Of a stretch of DNA of 52,749 nucleotides, positions 23,910-33,700 are shown one piece after another. Position numbers and translations under genes: made by a program. The stretch comes from Streptomyces sp. Isolate_45 (GTDB taxonomy: Bacteria > Actinomycetota > Actinomycetes > Streptomycetales > Streptomycetaceae): assembly GCF_024721315.2 (NCBI RefSeq), contig NZ_JANFAK020000048.1, positions 1-52,749 on the forward strand, written 5' to 3'. Below the pieces are notes generated by a model, which was given only the letters and a program-made list of their open reading frames with translations, had not been told where the DNA came from and did no database searches. The stretch's first letter is position 1. The number at the start of each line of letters is the position of its first letter.

Positions 23910-26783
23910 TCAAGCGGGTGGGACGGGCGTCTCATTATTTGAGCCTCTACGGATGACCATCGAACCACCGGACGAGCCTCCGGCCAAGGCCGGCTGAGCC
24001 GTACCGCCCGGTACTGGGAACGTACCTCGCACGAGCGCGCGCCGCAGCCTGTATTCGTCGAGCGGGCCGGAGAACGCCGTTCCCTGGCCGTGGGTGCACC
24101 CCATCGCGCGCAGTGCCATGACCTGCTCGGGCAGGTCCACACCGTCGGCCACGGACTGCATGCCCAGATCGTTTGCGATCCGCAAGAGTCCGGCGGTGAT
24201 CTTGTGCAGTCTGGCGGACTCGACCACGCCCTCGACCAGCCCCCGGTCCAGCTTCAGCAGGTCCACGGGGAGGCGTCGGAGGGCGCTGATGGCCGCGTAG
24301 CCGCTGCCGAAGCCGTCGAGGGCGATGCGTACGCCCAGCCGGTGCAGGGCCGTCAGGCGGCGCTCCAGCTCGTCGAAGGGCACTCTGGGATCGGAGGCCG
24401 CCAGTTCGAGGACGAGGGCCCCGGAGGGCAGCCCGTGGCGGGTCAGCAACGCCTCCACGGAGCCGCGCGGCATCGAGCGGTCCAACAGCCGCTGCGCGGT
24501 CATCCGTACGGCCACCGGCACGTCGTGCCCGGCGCGGTGGCGCTCGGCGGCCTCCTCCACGGCCTCCTCCAGCAGCCAACGGCCCAGTTCGGCGCTACGG
24601 GCGGCGTCCTGCCCGGGGGCGCCGGCCTCGCTGTGTTCGGCCACCCGGAGGAACTCGGCCGGGGTGAAGAGGATGCCCTGCGCGGAACGCCAGCGGGCCT
24701 GCGCGGCCACGGCCGTGACCTCCCCGGTGGCCAGCGAGACCACGGGTTGGTGCAGAAGGGTGAATTCCCCGTCGTGGAGCGCGGTGCGCAGCCGACCGGC
24801 GAGCTCCGCCTTGCGGACGACCTCGGCCTGCATCTGCGGGGCGTACAGCTCGACCCGGTCCTTGCCGCCGGCCTTGGCCCGGTACATCGCGAGGTCCGCG
24901 TTGCGCATCAGGTCCGAAGGGGTGATGCCGGGGTCCGCGAAGGCGACGCCGATACTGGCGGCGACGCGGACCTCGCTCCCGGCGATCCGGTAGGGCTGGG
25001 CGAGGGTGGTGCGCAGTCGGTCGGCGATCTCGTGGACCTGGTACTCGCGGGCACCGCGGTCGCGGCTGCCGTCGCCCAGGATGAGGGCGGCGAACTCGTC
25101 GCCGCCGAGTCGGGCGGCGGTGTCCCCGGCGCGGACCGAGGCCTGCAGCCGGTGCGCGGCCTCGACCAGCAGTTCGTCGCCGGCCTGGTGGCCGATGGTG
25201 TCGTTGACCGCCTTGAAGCCGTCGAGGTCGATGAAGAGTACGGCGGTGCTGTGGTCCCCCGACCGACGGCCGGTGAGGGCCTGGCGGACCCGGCGGGTGA
25301 ACAGGGCGCGGTTGGGCAGGTCGGTCAGCGGGTCGTGTTCGGCGCTGTGCTGGAGCTGGGCCTGGAGGCGGACCCGTTCGGTGACGTCCCGGCTGTTGAG
25401 GATGAGTCCGCCCTGGTGGCGGTTGACGGTCGATTCCACGTTGAGCCACTCGCCGCTGCCCGATCTGAACCGGCATTCGATGCGGGTGGTGGGTTCCTCC
25501 GCCGGCTGGGCGGCCAGGAAGCGGCGCACCTCGTGGACCACCTGGCCGAGGTCGTCGGGGTGGATCAGGGTGGCGAGCTCGCTGCCGACCAGTTCCTCCG
25601 CCTCGCGGCCGTAGACGCCGGCGGCGGCGGGGCTGACGTAGCGCAGGGTGCCGGTGGGCGCGGCGATCATGATGACGTCGCTGGAGCCCTGGACCAGGGA
25701 GCGGAAGTGGTTCTCCTTCTGGGCCAGTTCCTGGGTCAGCGCGATGTTGTCGACGAGCATGATGCCCTGGCGGATGACGAGGGCCAGGACGACGGTGCAG
25801 CCGGTGAAGACGACCATGCGGTCGACCTTCCGGCCGTCCACGACGTTGTAGAGGATCCCGAGGGTGCACACCGCCGCGGCGAGGTACGGGGTGAGGGCGG
25901 GCAGGGAGCCGGTGATGGGTCGGCTGTGCGGCCGCTCGGCTCGCGGGGGCGCGGCCCGGCCGGCGGGTTCGGCCCGGCGGGCGCCCCAGGGCGCGTAGGC
26001 GAGCAGGAGGGAGCCGGCGAACCAGCCGGCGTCGAGGATCTCGCCGGAGCGGTAGGTCGTGTTCAGCAGCGGCGAGGTGAACAACGCGTCGCTGAGGACG
26101 GTCAGCGCGAGGGCCGCGATGGCCGTGTTGACCGCGGAACGGTTGTTCGCCGAGCGGCGGAAGTGCAGCACCAGGACCATCGACACGAGGGCGATGTCGA
26201 GGAGCGGGTACGCGAGCGAGAGCGCGGCGCGCGGGACGCTGCCGGGGGCCCCCGACTGCGCGGTACGGGCCGCGTTGGCGAGCGCGAGGCTCCAGGACAG
26301 GGTCAGGAGCGATCCGCCGATGAGCCAGGAGTCCAGTCCGAGGCAGACCCAGCCGGCCCGGGTGACCGGGCGTTTGGCGAGGACGAGGAGGCCCACGATG
26401 GCGGGCGGCGCGAAGCAGAGGAAGGCGAAGTCGGCGAGGGAGGGTTCGGGCACCTCCTGGCCGAGGATGACCTCGTACCAGCCCCAGACCGCGTTGCCGA
26501 GGGCACCCATGAGCGAGGAGAAGGCGAACATCAGCCAGGCGGGGCGCTCGCGGCGGTCGATCGTCCGCGCGTAGTGGTAGCAGGAGACCGCCGCCAGTAA
26601 GCCGGCCGTGCTGAGCCCGAAGTCGCCCATGATCTTGGCGACTTCCTTGGACCCCCAACCCAGGGCGGCCCCGACGGCGTATCCGCCGCTGACCACCGCG
26701 AGGAGGAGCTGCGCCGCCAGGCCCCTGCCGCCGTCGGCCTCGGCGGGGGGCCGGGTCAGGAGCGCCGCCCCCGGGGTGCTCAC
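23910..26783 (-). CDS. cdgF: Membrane PAS-GGDEF-EAL c-di-GMP signalling protein (CdgF-like)
   Basis: A 957-residue inner-membrane protein. About 8-9 hydrophobic helices lie in residues 20-345, then a PAS domain (about 355-470: NHFRSLVQGSSDVIMIAA), GGDEF (about 480-650) and EAL (about 660-920). The cyclase site is intact (GGDEF 560-564) and an RxxD I-site (RAGD 551-554) for product inhibition is present. The EAL domain is degenerate: EAL reads AAQ (693-695), VNVS becomes VRMT, ITE becomes LAA, DDFG becomes DGFG. It is therefore predicted to be a diguanylate cyclase with a non-catalytic EAL. GTG 26783 has GAGGGGG upstream. The symbol rests on resemblance to Streptomyces CdgF, from memory. Confidence 0.85.
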   Translation of the reverse strand: MSTPGAALLTRPPAEADGGRGLAAQLLLAVVSGGYAVGAALGWGSKEVAKIMGDFGLSTAGLLAAVSCYHYARTIDRRERPAWLMFAFSSLMGALGNAVWGWYEVILGQEVPEPSLADFAFLCFAPPAIVGLLVLAKRPVTRAGWVCLGLDSWLIGGSLLTLSWSLALANAARTAQSGAPGSVPRAALSLAYPLLDIALVSMVLVLHFRRSANNRSAVNTAIAALALTVLSDALFTSPLLNTTYRSGEILDAGWFAGSLLLAYAPWGARRAEPAGRAAPPRAERPHSRPITGSLPALTPYLAAAVCTLGILYNVVDGRKVDRMVVFTGCTVVLALVIRQGIMLVDNIALTQELAQKENHFRSLVQGSSDVIMIAAPTGTLRYVSPAAAGVYGREAEELVGSELATLIHPDDLGQVVHEVRRFLAAQPAEEPTTRIECRFRSGSGEWLNVESTVNRHQGGLILNSRDVTERVRLQAQLQHSAEHDPLTDLPNRALFTRRVRQALTGRRSGDHSTAVLFIDLDGFKAVNDTIGHQAGDELLVEAAHRLQASVRAGDTAARLGGDEFAALILGDGSRDRGAREYQVHEIADRLRTTLAQPYRIAGSEVRVAASIGVAFADPGITPSDLMRNADLAMYRAKAGGKDRVELYAPQMQAEVVRKAELAGRLRTALHDGEFTLLHQPVVSLATGEVTAVAAQARWRSAQGILFTPAEFLRVAEHSEAGAPGQDAARSAELGRWLLEEAVEEAAERHRAGHDVPVAVRMTAQRLLDRSMPRGSVEALLTRHGLPSGALVLELAASDPRVPFDELERRLTALHRLGVRIALDGFGSGYAAISALRRLPVDLLKLDRGLVEGVVESARLHKITAGLLRIANDLGMQSVADGVDLPEQVMALRAMGCTHGQGTAFSGPLDEYRLRRALVRGTFPVPGGTAQPALAGGSSGGSMVIRRGSNNETPVPPA

Positions 26784-27058
26784 CGGTCCCCCTCGCCTGC
26801 CAGTTTCGGCGCACCCCATCGTCGCCTCCGGCGGCTCTGCCGCGTCGGATCCTTCGTCCATTGGCCGTGCATCGCCCGTCGCCCCCCAAATGGTCCGATC
26901 ACTCCCCAGCGCCAGACGAACGCGCCGCAGCCCCTTCTTCCGGACGATACACCACTTTCGTCACTCAGCGACATAGCTTCTCTACTCTCCGTCACCATCA
27001 GGGGAGTTGTGGCCACTGCCCGCGCGCGGGCGGTCGCGGAGCGTGCGCGCGGGGCGCC

Positions 27059-28006
27059 TCAGTCGGTGACGAGCACCGTGTTCTCCACCGACTCGCCGGC
27101 GGCGAAGCGGGTGAGCTGGCGGGCCACCAGTCTCTTCGCCCGGGGCTCGAACGCCGAGCTGCTGCCGCCGACATGAGGGGTGATCAGGACGTTCGGCGCG
27201 TGCCAGAGCGGGTGGCCGGCGGGCAGCGGCTCGGGGTCCGTGACGTCGAGCGCGGCCCGCAGCCGGCCCGATCCGACCTCCTCCAGAAGGGACTTGGTGT
27301 CGACGACGGGGCCGCGGGAGACGTTGACGAGCAGGGCGCCGTCCTTCATCCGGCCGAGGAACTCGGCCCCGACCAGGCCCCGGGTGTCCTCGGTCAGCGG
27401 CGTGCAGAGGATCACCACGTCGGCGTCCGGGAGGAGCCGGGGCAGGTCGCCGAGGGCGTGCACCGGACCGTGCGGTGCGGTGCGCGCCGAGCGGGCGACG
27501 CGGCTGATCCGACCGCATTCGAAGGGGATCAGGCGGTCCTCGACGGCCGCGCCGATCGAACCGTGGCCGACGATCAGGACCGACTTGTCGGCGAGCGACT
27601 CGTAGAAGCCGTCGCGCCACTCCTCCCGGTCCTGGCCGCGCACCATGCCGGGGATGCCGCGCAGGGAGGCGAGGGTCAGGGTGAGGGCCAGTTCGGCGGT
27701 GCTGGCCTCGTGGACGCCGCGGGCGTTGCACAGCCGTACGCCGGGGCCGAGGTCGGCGAGGCCGCCGAGCACGTGGTCGATGCCCGCGGTGAGGGTCTGG
27801 ACGACCCTCACCGCGGGCATCGCCGCGAGCGGGCGCAGGGTCACCTCCTGGGACTTCATGTAGGGCGTGACGTAGAAGACGCAGGCGGCGGGGTCCGCGG
27901 GGAACTCGTCCTCGCCGTCCCAGTGGCGGTAGCGGAAGGAATCGGGCAGGCCGTCGATCTCCCCGGCGGGGAAGGGGAGCCAGACGTCGGCGGTCGGTGC
28001 AGTCAT
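27059..28006 (-). CDS. D-isomer specific 2-hydroxyacid dehydrogenase family protein
   Basis: A 315-residue NAD(P)-dependent dehydrogenase of the formate/glycerate dehydrogenase superfamily. The Rossmann motif is VLIVGHGSIGAAVEDRLIPF (about residues 145-165). LLVNVSRGPVVDTKSLLEE carries the substrate Arg, VTDPEPLPAGHPLW the Glu, and ITPHVGG the catalytic His. The ATG at 28006 is chosen; an upstream in-frame start at 28141 would run into the divergent aldo/keto reductase gene. The substrate is unknown (glyoxylate, hydroxypyruvate or another 2-oxo acid). It diverges from the aldo/keto reductase gene 73 bases away. Confidence 0.9.
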   Translation of the reverse strand: MTAPTADVWLPFPAGEIDGLPDSFRYRHWDGEDEFPADPAACVFYVTPYMKSQEVTLRPLAAMPAVRVVQTLTAGIDHVLGGLADLGPGVRLCNARGVHEASTAELALTLTLASLRGIPGMVRGQDREEWRDGFYESLADKSVLIVGHGSIGAAVEDRLIPFECGRISRVARSARTAPHGPVHALGDLPRLLPDADVVILCTPLTEDTRGLVGAEFLGRMKDGALLVNVSRGPVVDTKSLLEEVGSGRLRAALDVTDPEPLPAGHPLWHAPNVLITPHVGGSSSAFEPRAKRLVARQLTRFAAGESVENTVLVTD

Positions 28007-28079
28007 GATCACGAGGCTATGCCAAGGGATCCGGATCAAGCCGTTAGTTTGAGGGCCGTACCGGGAGGGGGACGCAGGG

Positions 28080-29087
28080 GTGGAGCGCAGGTCGATCGGG
28101 TCGGGACCGCTGACGGTGGGAGCCATCGGGCTCGGCTGCATGCCGATGAGCTGGGCCTACGCGCCGTCGCTCCACCGGGGTGAGGAGTCGCTGCGCACCG
28201 TGCACACGGCGCTGGACCTGGGGGCGAACCTGCTGGACACGGCCGATCTGTACGGTCCGTTCACCAACGAGCTGGTCGTCGGACGGGTCCTGCGGGAGCG
28301 GCGGGCCGACGCCTTCGTGTCGGCGAAGGTCGGACTGCGGGCGGGCGAGCAGCACGTGGTGGCCGACGGGAGGCCGGGCTACGTGCGTCGGGCCTGCGAC
28401 GCCTCGCTGCGCCGGCTGCGGACCGATGTGATCGACCTGTACCAGCTGCACCGGGTGGACCCGGACGTCCCGGTGGAGGAGACCTGGGGCGCCATGGCGG
28501 AGCTGGTGGGCGCGGGCAAGGTACGGGCGCTCGGGTACTGCGCGCTGGGCGCGGGGGCCGGGCCCGGGGCGGGGCGGCGCGGCGACCGCGCGTACGGGAC
28601 GACCCTGCGACGGCTGGAGCGGGTCCAGCAGGTGTTCCCGGTGACGGCGGTGCAGGCGGAGCTGTCGGTGTGGTCCCCGGAGGCGGCGTGGCAACTGCTG
28701 CCCTGGTGCGCGGCGCGCGGGGTGGGGATGCTGGCGGCGATGCCGCTGGGCAGCGGGTTCCTGACCGGGACGCTGACACCGGGGCAGGGTTTCGAGGACG
28801 CGGACGTGCGGGCCCGGCATCCGCGGTTCACGGCGCACGCGATGGCCTCGAACCAAGTGTTGGTGGCGGGGCTGCGTCGGGTGGCGCTGCGGCACGGGCC
28901 GCAGGTCACGGCGGCGCAGGTGGCGCTGGCGTGGGTGCTGGCGCAGGGGCCGCACGTGATACCGGTGCCGGGGGCCGATCGGGCCCGGTGGGCCGCGGAG
29001 AACGCCGGGGCGGCGGAGGTGCGGCTGACGGCCGCCGAACTGTCCGAGATAGCGGCACTGCCGTCGGCGGTGGGAGCCTGGGACTGA
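28080..29087 (+). CDS. Aldo/keto reductase
   Basis: A 335-residue NADPH-dependent carbonyl reductase with the TIM-barrel fold. The catalytic tetrad is visible: Asp and Tyr in LLDTADLYGPF, Lys in FVSAKVGLR, and His in IDLYQLHRVD. The N-terminus LTVGAIGLGCMPMSWAY and the C-terminal VIPVPGADRARWAAENAGA cofactor loop fit the bacterial AKR11/13-like families. The GTG 28080 start has GGGAGGGGG upstream. The coding region is rich in GCG/GGG codons like its neighbours. The substrate is not evident. Confidence 0.9.
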   Translation: MERRSIGSGPLTVGAIGLGCMPMSWAYAPSLHRGEESLRTVHTALDLGANLLDTADLYGPFTNELVVGRVLRERRADAFVSAKVGLRAGEQHVVADGRPGYVRRACDASLRRLRTDVIDLYQLHRVDPDVPVEETWGAMAELVGAGKVRALGYCALGAGAGPGAGRRGDRAYGTTLRRLERVQQVFPVTAVQAELSVWSPEAAWQLLPWCAARGVGMLAAMPLGSGFLTGTLTPGQGFEDADVRARHPRFTAHAMASNQVLVAGLRRVALRHGPQVTAAQVALAWVLAQGPHVIPVPGADRARWAAENAGAAEVRLTAAELSEIAALPSAVGAWD

Positions 29088-29252
29088 GCGGTCACGGGCG
29101 GGCCGGAGGAGGCGCACCTCCCGACGCCGGGCGCAACCCGCCGGCGGGCGCGGCAAGTGCACTCGATCGGGTGTACGAGCGGTGGAACTTCACGGGCTGT
29201 CCCGGCTGTTGGAACAGGGGAAGGGCAGGCGGCCACGGAGGGGAGCAGGGCG

Positions 29253-30539
29253 ATGTGGGACGACGGACGGATCAACGGGCCCGGGGGCGCGGGCGGCGCC
29301 GGCGGGGTCAGGGGCCGGAGCGGTCCGCGGGAGCGGCTGCCGGGGCGGTACGGGGTGCGCGGCGCGGGCCGGCGCAACCGCCTGGCCGCGCTCGCGCTGG
29401 TCGGGTGCGGAGCCCTGCTGGCGGCGGGTTGTTCGTCGTCGGGTGGAGCGCGGGCGGGTGCGGGCGGCTCTCCCCCGGGGTCACCGCCGGCCGGGTCGGC
29501 GTCACCGGGGTCCTCCGCCTCGGCGAGGACCCCGGCTGCTCCCGCGAAGGGCGCCGTGACGGTGTCGGGGGAGATCGCCAAGGGCCTGGAGTCGCCGTGG
29601 GGCGTGGCGGCGCTGCCCGGCGGCGACCTGCTGGTCGCCTCCCGGGACAAGGGCACGATCAGCCGGGTCCGGACCGACACCGGCGCGGTGACGCCGATCG
29701 GCGAGGTCCCCGGGGTGGCGCCGGGCGGTGAGGGGGGCCTACTGGGGCTGGCCGTGTCCCCGACGTTCGCGACGGACCGGCTGGTCTACGCGTACTTCAC
29801 CACGGAGTCCGACAACCGGATCGCCCGGATGCGCTATGAGGAACAGAGAGCGCCGGGGCAGCAACTGGGGGCGCCCGACACGGTGTTCCGGGGCATTCCC
29901 AAGGGAGTCATCCACAACGGGGGCCGGATCGCCTTCGGGCCGGACAAGATGCTGTACGCGGGGACGGGCGAGACCGGTGAGACGGGGCTGGCCCAGGACA
30001 AGAAGTCGCTCGGCGGCAAGATCCTGCGGATGACGCCCGACGGCGAACCGGTGCACGGCAACCCCGAGGCGGACTCCGTCGTCTATTCGTACGGTCACCG
30101 CAACGTACAGGGCCTGGCCTGGGACAAGGACAAGCGCCTCTGGGCGGCCGAGTTCGGGCAGAACACCTGGGACGAGCTGAACCTGATCGAGCCGGGCGTC
30201 AACTACGGCTGGCCGGAGGCCGAGGGGAAGGCGTCGAAGCCCGGCTTCCGGGATCCGGTGGCGGTGTGGAGAACGGACGAGGCCTCGCCCAGCGGGATCG
30301 CGTGGGCGCAGGGCTCGATCTGGATGGCCGGCCTGAAGGGCCAACGGTTGTGGCGGATCCCGCTGGACGGGGCCGTACCGGTCGCGGAGCCGGAGGCCTT
30401 CCTGGAGGGGAAGTACGGGCGGCTGCGGACGGTGGTCCCGCTCGGTGGGGACGGCCTGCTGCTGGTCACGAGCGAGACGGACGGGCGGGGCTCGCCGGAG
30501 ACGGGCGACGACAGGATCCTGACCCTGAAGGTGCGGTGA
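29253..30539 (+). CDS. PQQ-dependent sugar dehydrogenase family lipoprotein
   Basis: A 428-residue secreted six-bladed beta-propeller of the soluble glucose/aldose sugar dehydrogenase family. The N-terminus has a basic stretch with RR (GAGRRNRLAALALVG) and a lipobox LLAAGC with Cys60, so it should be anchored outside the membrane, possibly by the Tat route. A Ser/Gly/Pro/Ala linker (about 61-98) leads to the domain. Family motifs are GLESPWGVAALPGGDLLVAS, GVIHNGGRIAFGPDKMLYAG (catalytic His region) and SYGHRNVQGLAWD (PQQ-binding Arg-Asn). ATG 29253 has GGAGGGGAG upstream. The cofactor and sugar are inferred from family only. Confidence 0.87.
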   Translation: MWDDGRINGPGGAGGAGGVRGRSGPRERLPGRYGVRGAGRRNRLAALALVGCGALLAAGCSSSGGARAGAGGSPPGSPPAGSASPGSSASARTPAAPAKGAVTVSGEIAKGLESPWGVAALPGGDLLVASRDKGTISRVRTDTGAVTPIGEVPGVAPGGEGGLLGLAVSPTFATDRLVYAYFTTESDNRIARMRYEEQRAPGQQLGAPDTVFRGIPKGVIHNGGRIAFGPDKMLYAGTGETGETGLAQDKKSLGGKILRMTPDGEPVHGNPEADSVVYSYGHRNVQGLAWDKDKRLWAAEFGQNTWDELNLIEPGVNYGWPEAEGKASKPGFRDPVAVWRTDEASPSGIAWAQGSIWMAGLKGQRLWRIPLDGAVPVAEPEAFLEGKYGRLRTVVPLGGDGLLLVTSETDGRGSPETGDDRILTLKVR

Positions 30540-30578
30540 CCGGACGAGGCCCCGGAGGGGCGGGAGGCACGGTGCGCG

Positions 30579-30767
30579 GTGTTCAACATGATCGAGGAAC
30601 TGTTCAACCCCGGCCGCAAGCACACGGACGAGGAGACGAAGCGCCTGGAGCTGTCCCGGACCGACGTCAGCGACGGCGACCCGGGACGGGGCCCGATAGA
30701 CCTGGATTCCGGAAAGGTGCTCATACGCCCTTCCGAGAGTCCCGATGACGAGGCGGCCGGGCCCTAG
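30579..30767 (+). CDS. Small conserved protein, DUF6191-like
   Basis: A 62-residue acidic protein (MFNMIEELFNPGRKHTDEET, then KRLELSRTDVSDGDPGRGPI, ending DDEAAGP). It resembles a short Streptomyces family I recall as DUF6191. GTG 30579 has GGGAGG about 11 bases upstream; ATG 30588 is an alternative. There is no membrane segment or known motif. It lies 39 bases after the sugar dehydrogenase, so may be co-transcribed. Its TAG stop overlaps the TAG stop of the convergent LuxR gene in the four bases CTAG. Confidence 0.75.
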   Translation: MFNMIEELFNPGRKHTDEETKRLELSRTDVSDGDPGRGPIDLDSGKVLIRPSESPDDEAAGP

Positions 30768-33700
30768 CGGCGGCCGGCGGGCATCCCCGCCGGAGTGGGC
30801 GGTGTCGGTGGTGCGACGGGGGTGAAGAGGCGCAGGCGGTGGGCGAGGGCGGCCGCCTCGCCGCGGCCGGCGACACCCAGCTTGGCCAGGATGTTCGACA
30901 CGTGCACGCTGGCCGTCTTCGGGGAGATGAAGAGCTCCTCCGCGATCTGACGGTTGGTGCTGCCGCCCGCGACCAACCTCAGGACCTCCCGTTCGCGGCC
31001 GGTCAGGCCGAGGGCCTCGGCCGGGTCGGTTTCCGCGGCGAGCGGGGCCTGCTGGGCGTCGGCCTCGGCGTCCAGCGGAATCCGGGCGCGCTGGGCGAGC
31101 AGGGCCAGGTCCTCGCGCAGCCGTCGGGAGCCGAGCCGGTCGGCGGTGGCGTGGGCGTCGCGCAGCAGGGCGACGGCCGCGGTCCGGTCCCCGCCCGCGG
31201 CCAGCAGGGCCTCGGCGAGCCGGTGGCGGGCCCGGGCCAGGAGATAGGGGCGCTCCAGGGGGCGGACCGCCGCCTCCACGGTGGTCCAGTCGGCGACGGT
31301 GTCGGCGGCTTCGGCCCGCAGTAGCTCGGCGCGGACGTACTCGGCGTGGGCGATCCACACCGGCGCCGGGGTCGCCAGGGTGCGGGCGGCCGTGCGCAGC
31401 AGGCCCAGGGCGGCGCTCCGACCCGGTTCGGCGGCGGGCAGGCCGCGCGAGTCGGCCTCGGCCGAGGCCCCGGCAAGCAGGAGGGGCCAGGCGTAGCGGT
31501 GCTGGCCGAGCCGGAAGCCGAGGGTGATGGCTTCCTCGATCTCGGAGCGGACGTCGGCGATCCGGCCTTCGCCGGCGGCCACGCCGACGGCAAGGCGGTA
31601 CAGCGGGACCCGGTGCTGGGGCTGGGTGTCGTGGGTGCCGAAGTGGGTGTGCGCGGCGGCCAGTTGCATGGCGGCCTCGACGAGTTCGCCGCGGGCCAGG
31701 GCCAGGTAGGCCAGGCGGGCGGAGGCGGATCCGCGGGGGGCCGCGCTCTGGCCGACGCTCAGGGTGCGCCGGGCCGCCTCGGCGGCCTCGTCCCAGCGGC
31801 CGAGGCTGTACAGGCTCTCGGCCATGTTCCCGCAGACCCAGGCCTCGGTGTCCATGAGCCTGGATTTCTTGACCAGTTGGGCGCCCTGTTCGGCCAGTTC
31901 CACGGCTTCGCGGGACCGGCCCATGCTTTCGAGTTGGGAGGTGAGGTTGATATGGGCGCGTCCCACGATCGGGATGAGACCGAGTTCGGTGGCCCGGTCC
32001 TTGACCGCGTGCATCTCGGCGAGTCCGGCGCTGCCGTCACCGGAGTCGGTGAGGAGGCAGCCGAGGGTGATGCGGGCGTTGAGTTCGGTGTCCTCGGCGC
32101 CGACCATGCGCGCGTAGCTGACGGCGCGTTCGGCGGCGGCGAGGTTGCCCGGTCCGGGGTTGTGGAGCATGCCCCAACCGGCGGCGAGGACGAGGACGTC
32201 GGCGTGCACCTGGGACGGGGGCAGGCCCTTGACCAGTTCCTGGGCCTTGGCTATTTCCTCCCAGCCGTCGCCGCGGCCGAGTCCGGCGACGAGCCGGGAG
32301 CGTTCGGCCCAGAACCAGGCTGCGCGCAGCGGATCGTCGCTGTCCTCGGCGAGGGTCCGCAGGGCCATCTTGGTTATCTTCAGGGCGCGTTCGCGTTCGC
32401 CTCCGAAGCGGGCGGCGACCGTGGCTTCGGCCAGCAGGTCGAGGCGCTGGAGCGGGGTGGTCGCCGGGTCGCAGCCGCAGGGCGGGTACACGTCGGTGTA
32501 GTCGGCCGGGCGCAGGCCCTCGCGGATCTCGCGCGGGGTGCTGTCCCACAGGTCCATGGCCCGTTCCAGCAGGCTCAGCTGCTCGGAGTAGGCGTGCCGG
32601 CGGCGGGCGGTCACCGAGGCGGCGAGGACGGCGGGCAGGGATTTGGCGGGGTCGTTGGCGGCGTACCAGTAGTTGGCGAGCCGGATGACGCGTTCCTCGG
32701 CGCGGACCAGCGTCTCGTCGTCCTCCATCGCTTCGGCGTAGCGCCGGTTGACGCGGGCGCGTTCGCCGGGGAGGAGGTCGTCGCTGACGGCTTCGCGGAC
32801 CAGGGAGTGGCGGAAGCGGTAGCCGTCGCCGTCGGCGGTGGCGAGGAGGATGTTGGCTCCGACGGCGGCGCGCAGCGCCTCGAAGAGTTCGTCCTCGCCG
32901 AGCCGGGCCACGGCCCGCAGCAGCGGGTACTCGACGGTGGATCCGCCTTCGGCGACGATGCGCACCACGCGCTGGGCGGCGTCCGGGAGGACCTCGACCC
33001 GGACGAGGAGCAGGTCGCGGAGGGATTCGGTGAGCCCGGTGCGGCAGCCGCTCTGCCGGGAGGCGACGAGTTCCTCGACGAAGAAGGCGTTGCCGTCGGA
33101 GCGGTCGAAGACGGAGTCGACGAAGTTCTCGTCGGGCTGCGAGGCGAGGATGCCGGCGAGCTGGCGGCGTACCTCGGCGCGGTTGAACCGGGGCAGTTCG
33201 ATGCGCTGGACGGCGCGGAGCCGGTCCAGTTCGGCGAGGAGCGGGCGCAGCGGGTGGCGGCGGTGGATGTCGTCGGCCCGGTAGGTGGCGACGATGACGA
33301 GCCGGCCGCTGCCGAGGGTGCGGAAGAGGTAGGCGAGCAGGTGCCGGGTGGAGGTGTCCGCCCAGTGCAGGTCCTCCAGGACGAGCACGAGGGTGCGGTC
33401 GGCGGCGAGGCGCTCCAGCATCCGGGCCGTCAGTTCGAAGAGCCGGGCGGTGCTCTCCTCGTCGTGGGGGCCGCGGGGGGTCTCGCCGAGTTCGGGGAGG
33501 ATCCGGGCGAGTTCGTCCTCCTGCCCGGCGGCCGCGGTGGCGAGTTCGTCGGGCAGCCGGCGGTGCAGGGCGCGCAGGGCCGTCGAGAAAGGGGCGAAGG
33601 GAAGCCCCTCCGCCCCGATCTCCACACAGCTTCCGACGGCCACGACCGCGCCGCGGCGGGTGGCCTCGCCGATGAACTCCTCGGTCAGCCTGGTCTTGCC

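Noticed and set aside
24090..26600. Long plus-strand ORF opposite the CdgF-like gene.
   Set aside because: A shadow of the real GGDEF-EAL gene; the product is low-complexity.
26780..26975. Short ORF (about 64 codons) starting MSLSDESGVSSG and ending in an overlap with the cdgF start.
   Set aside because: It has a plausible ribosome site and a coupled stop, but third-position G/C is low for this genome, the product has no recognisable features, and it lies in the cdgF leader. I could not support it as a gene.
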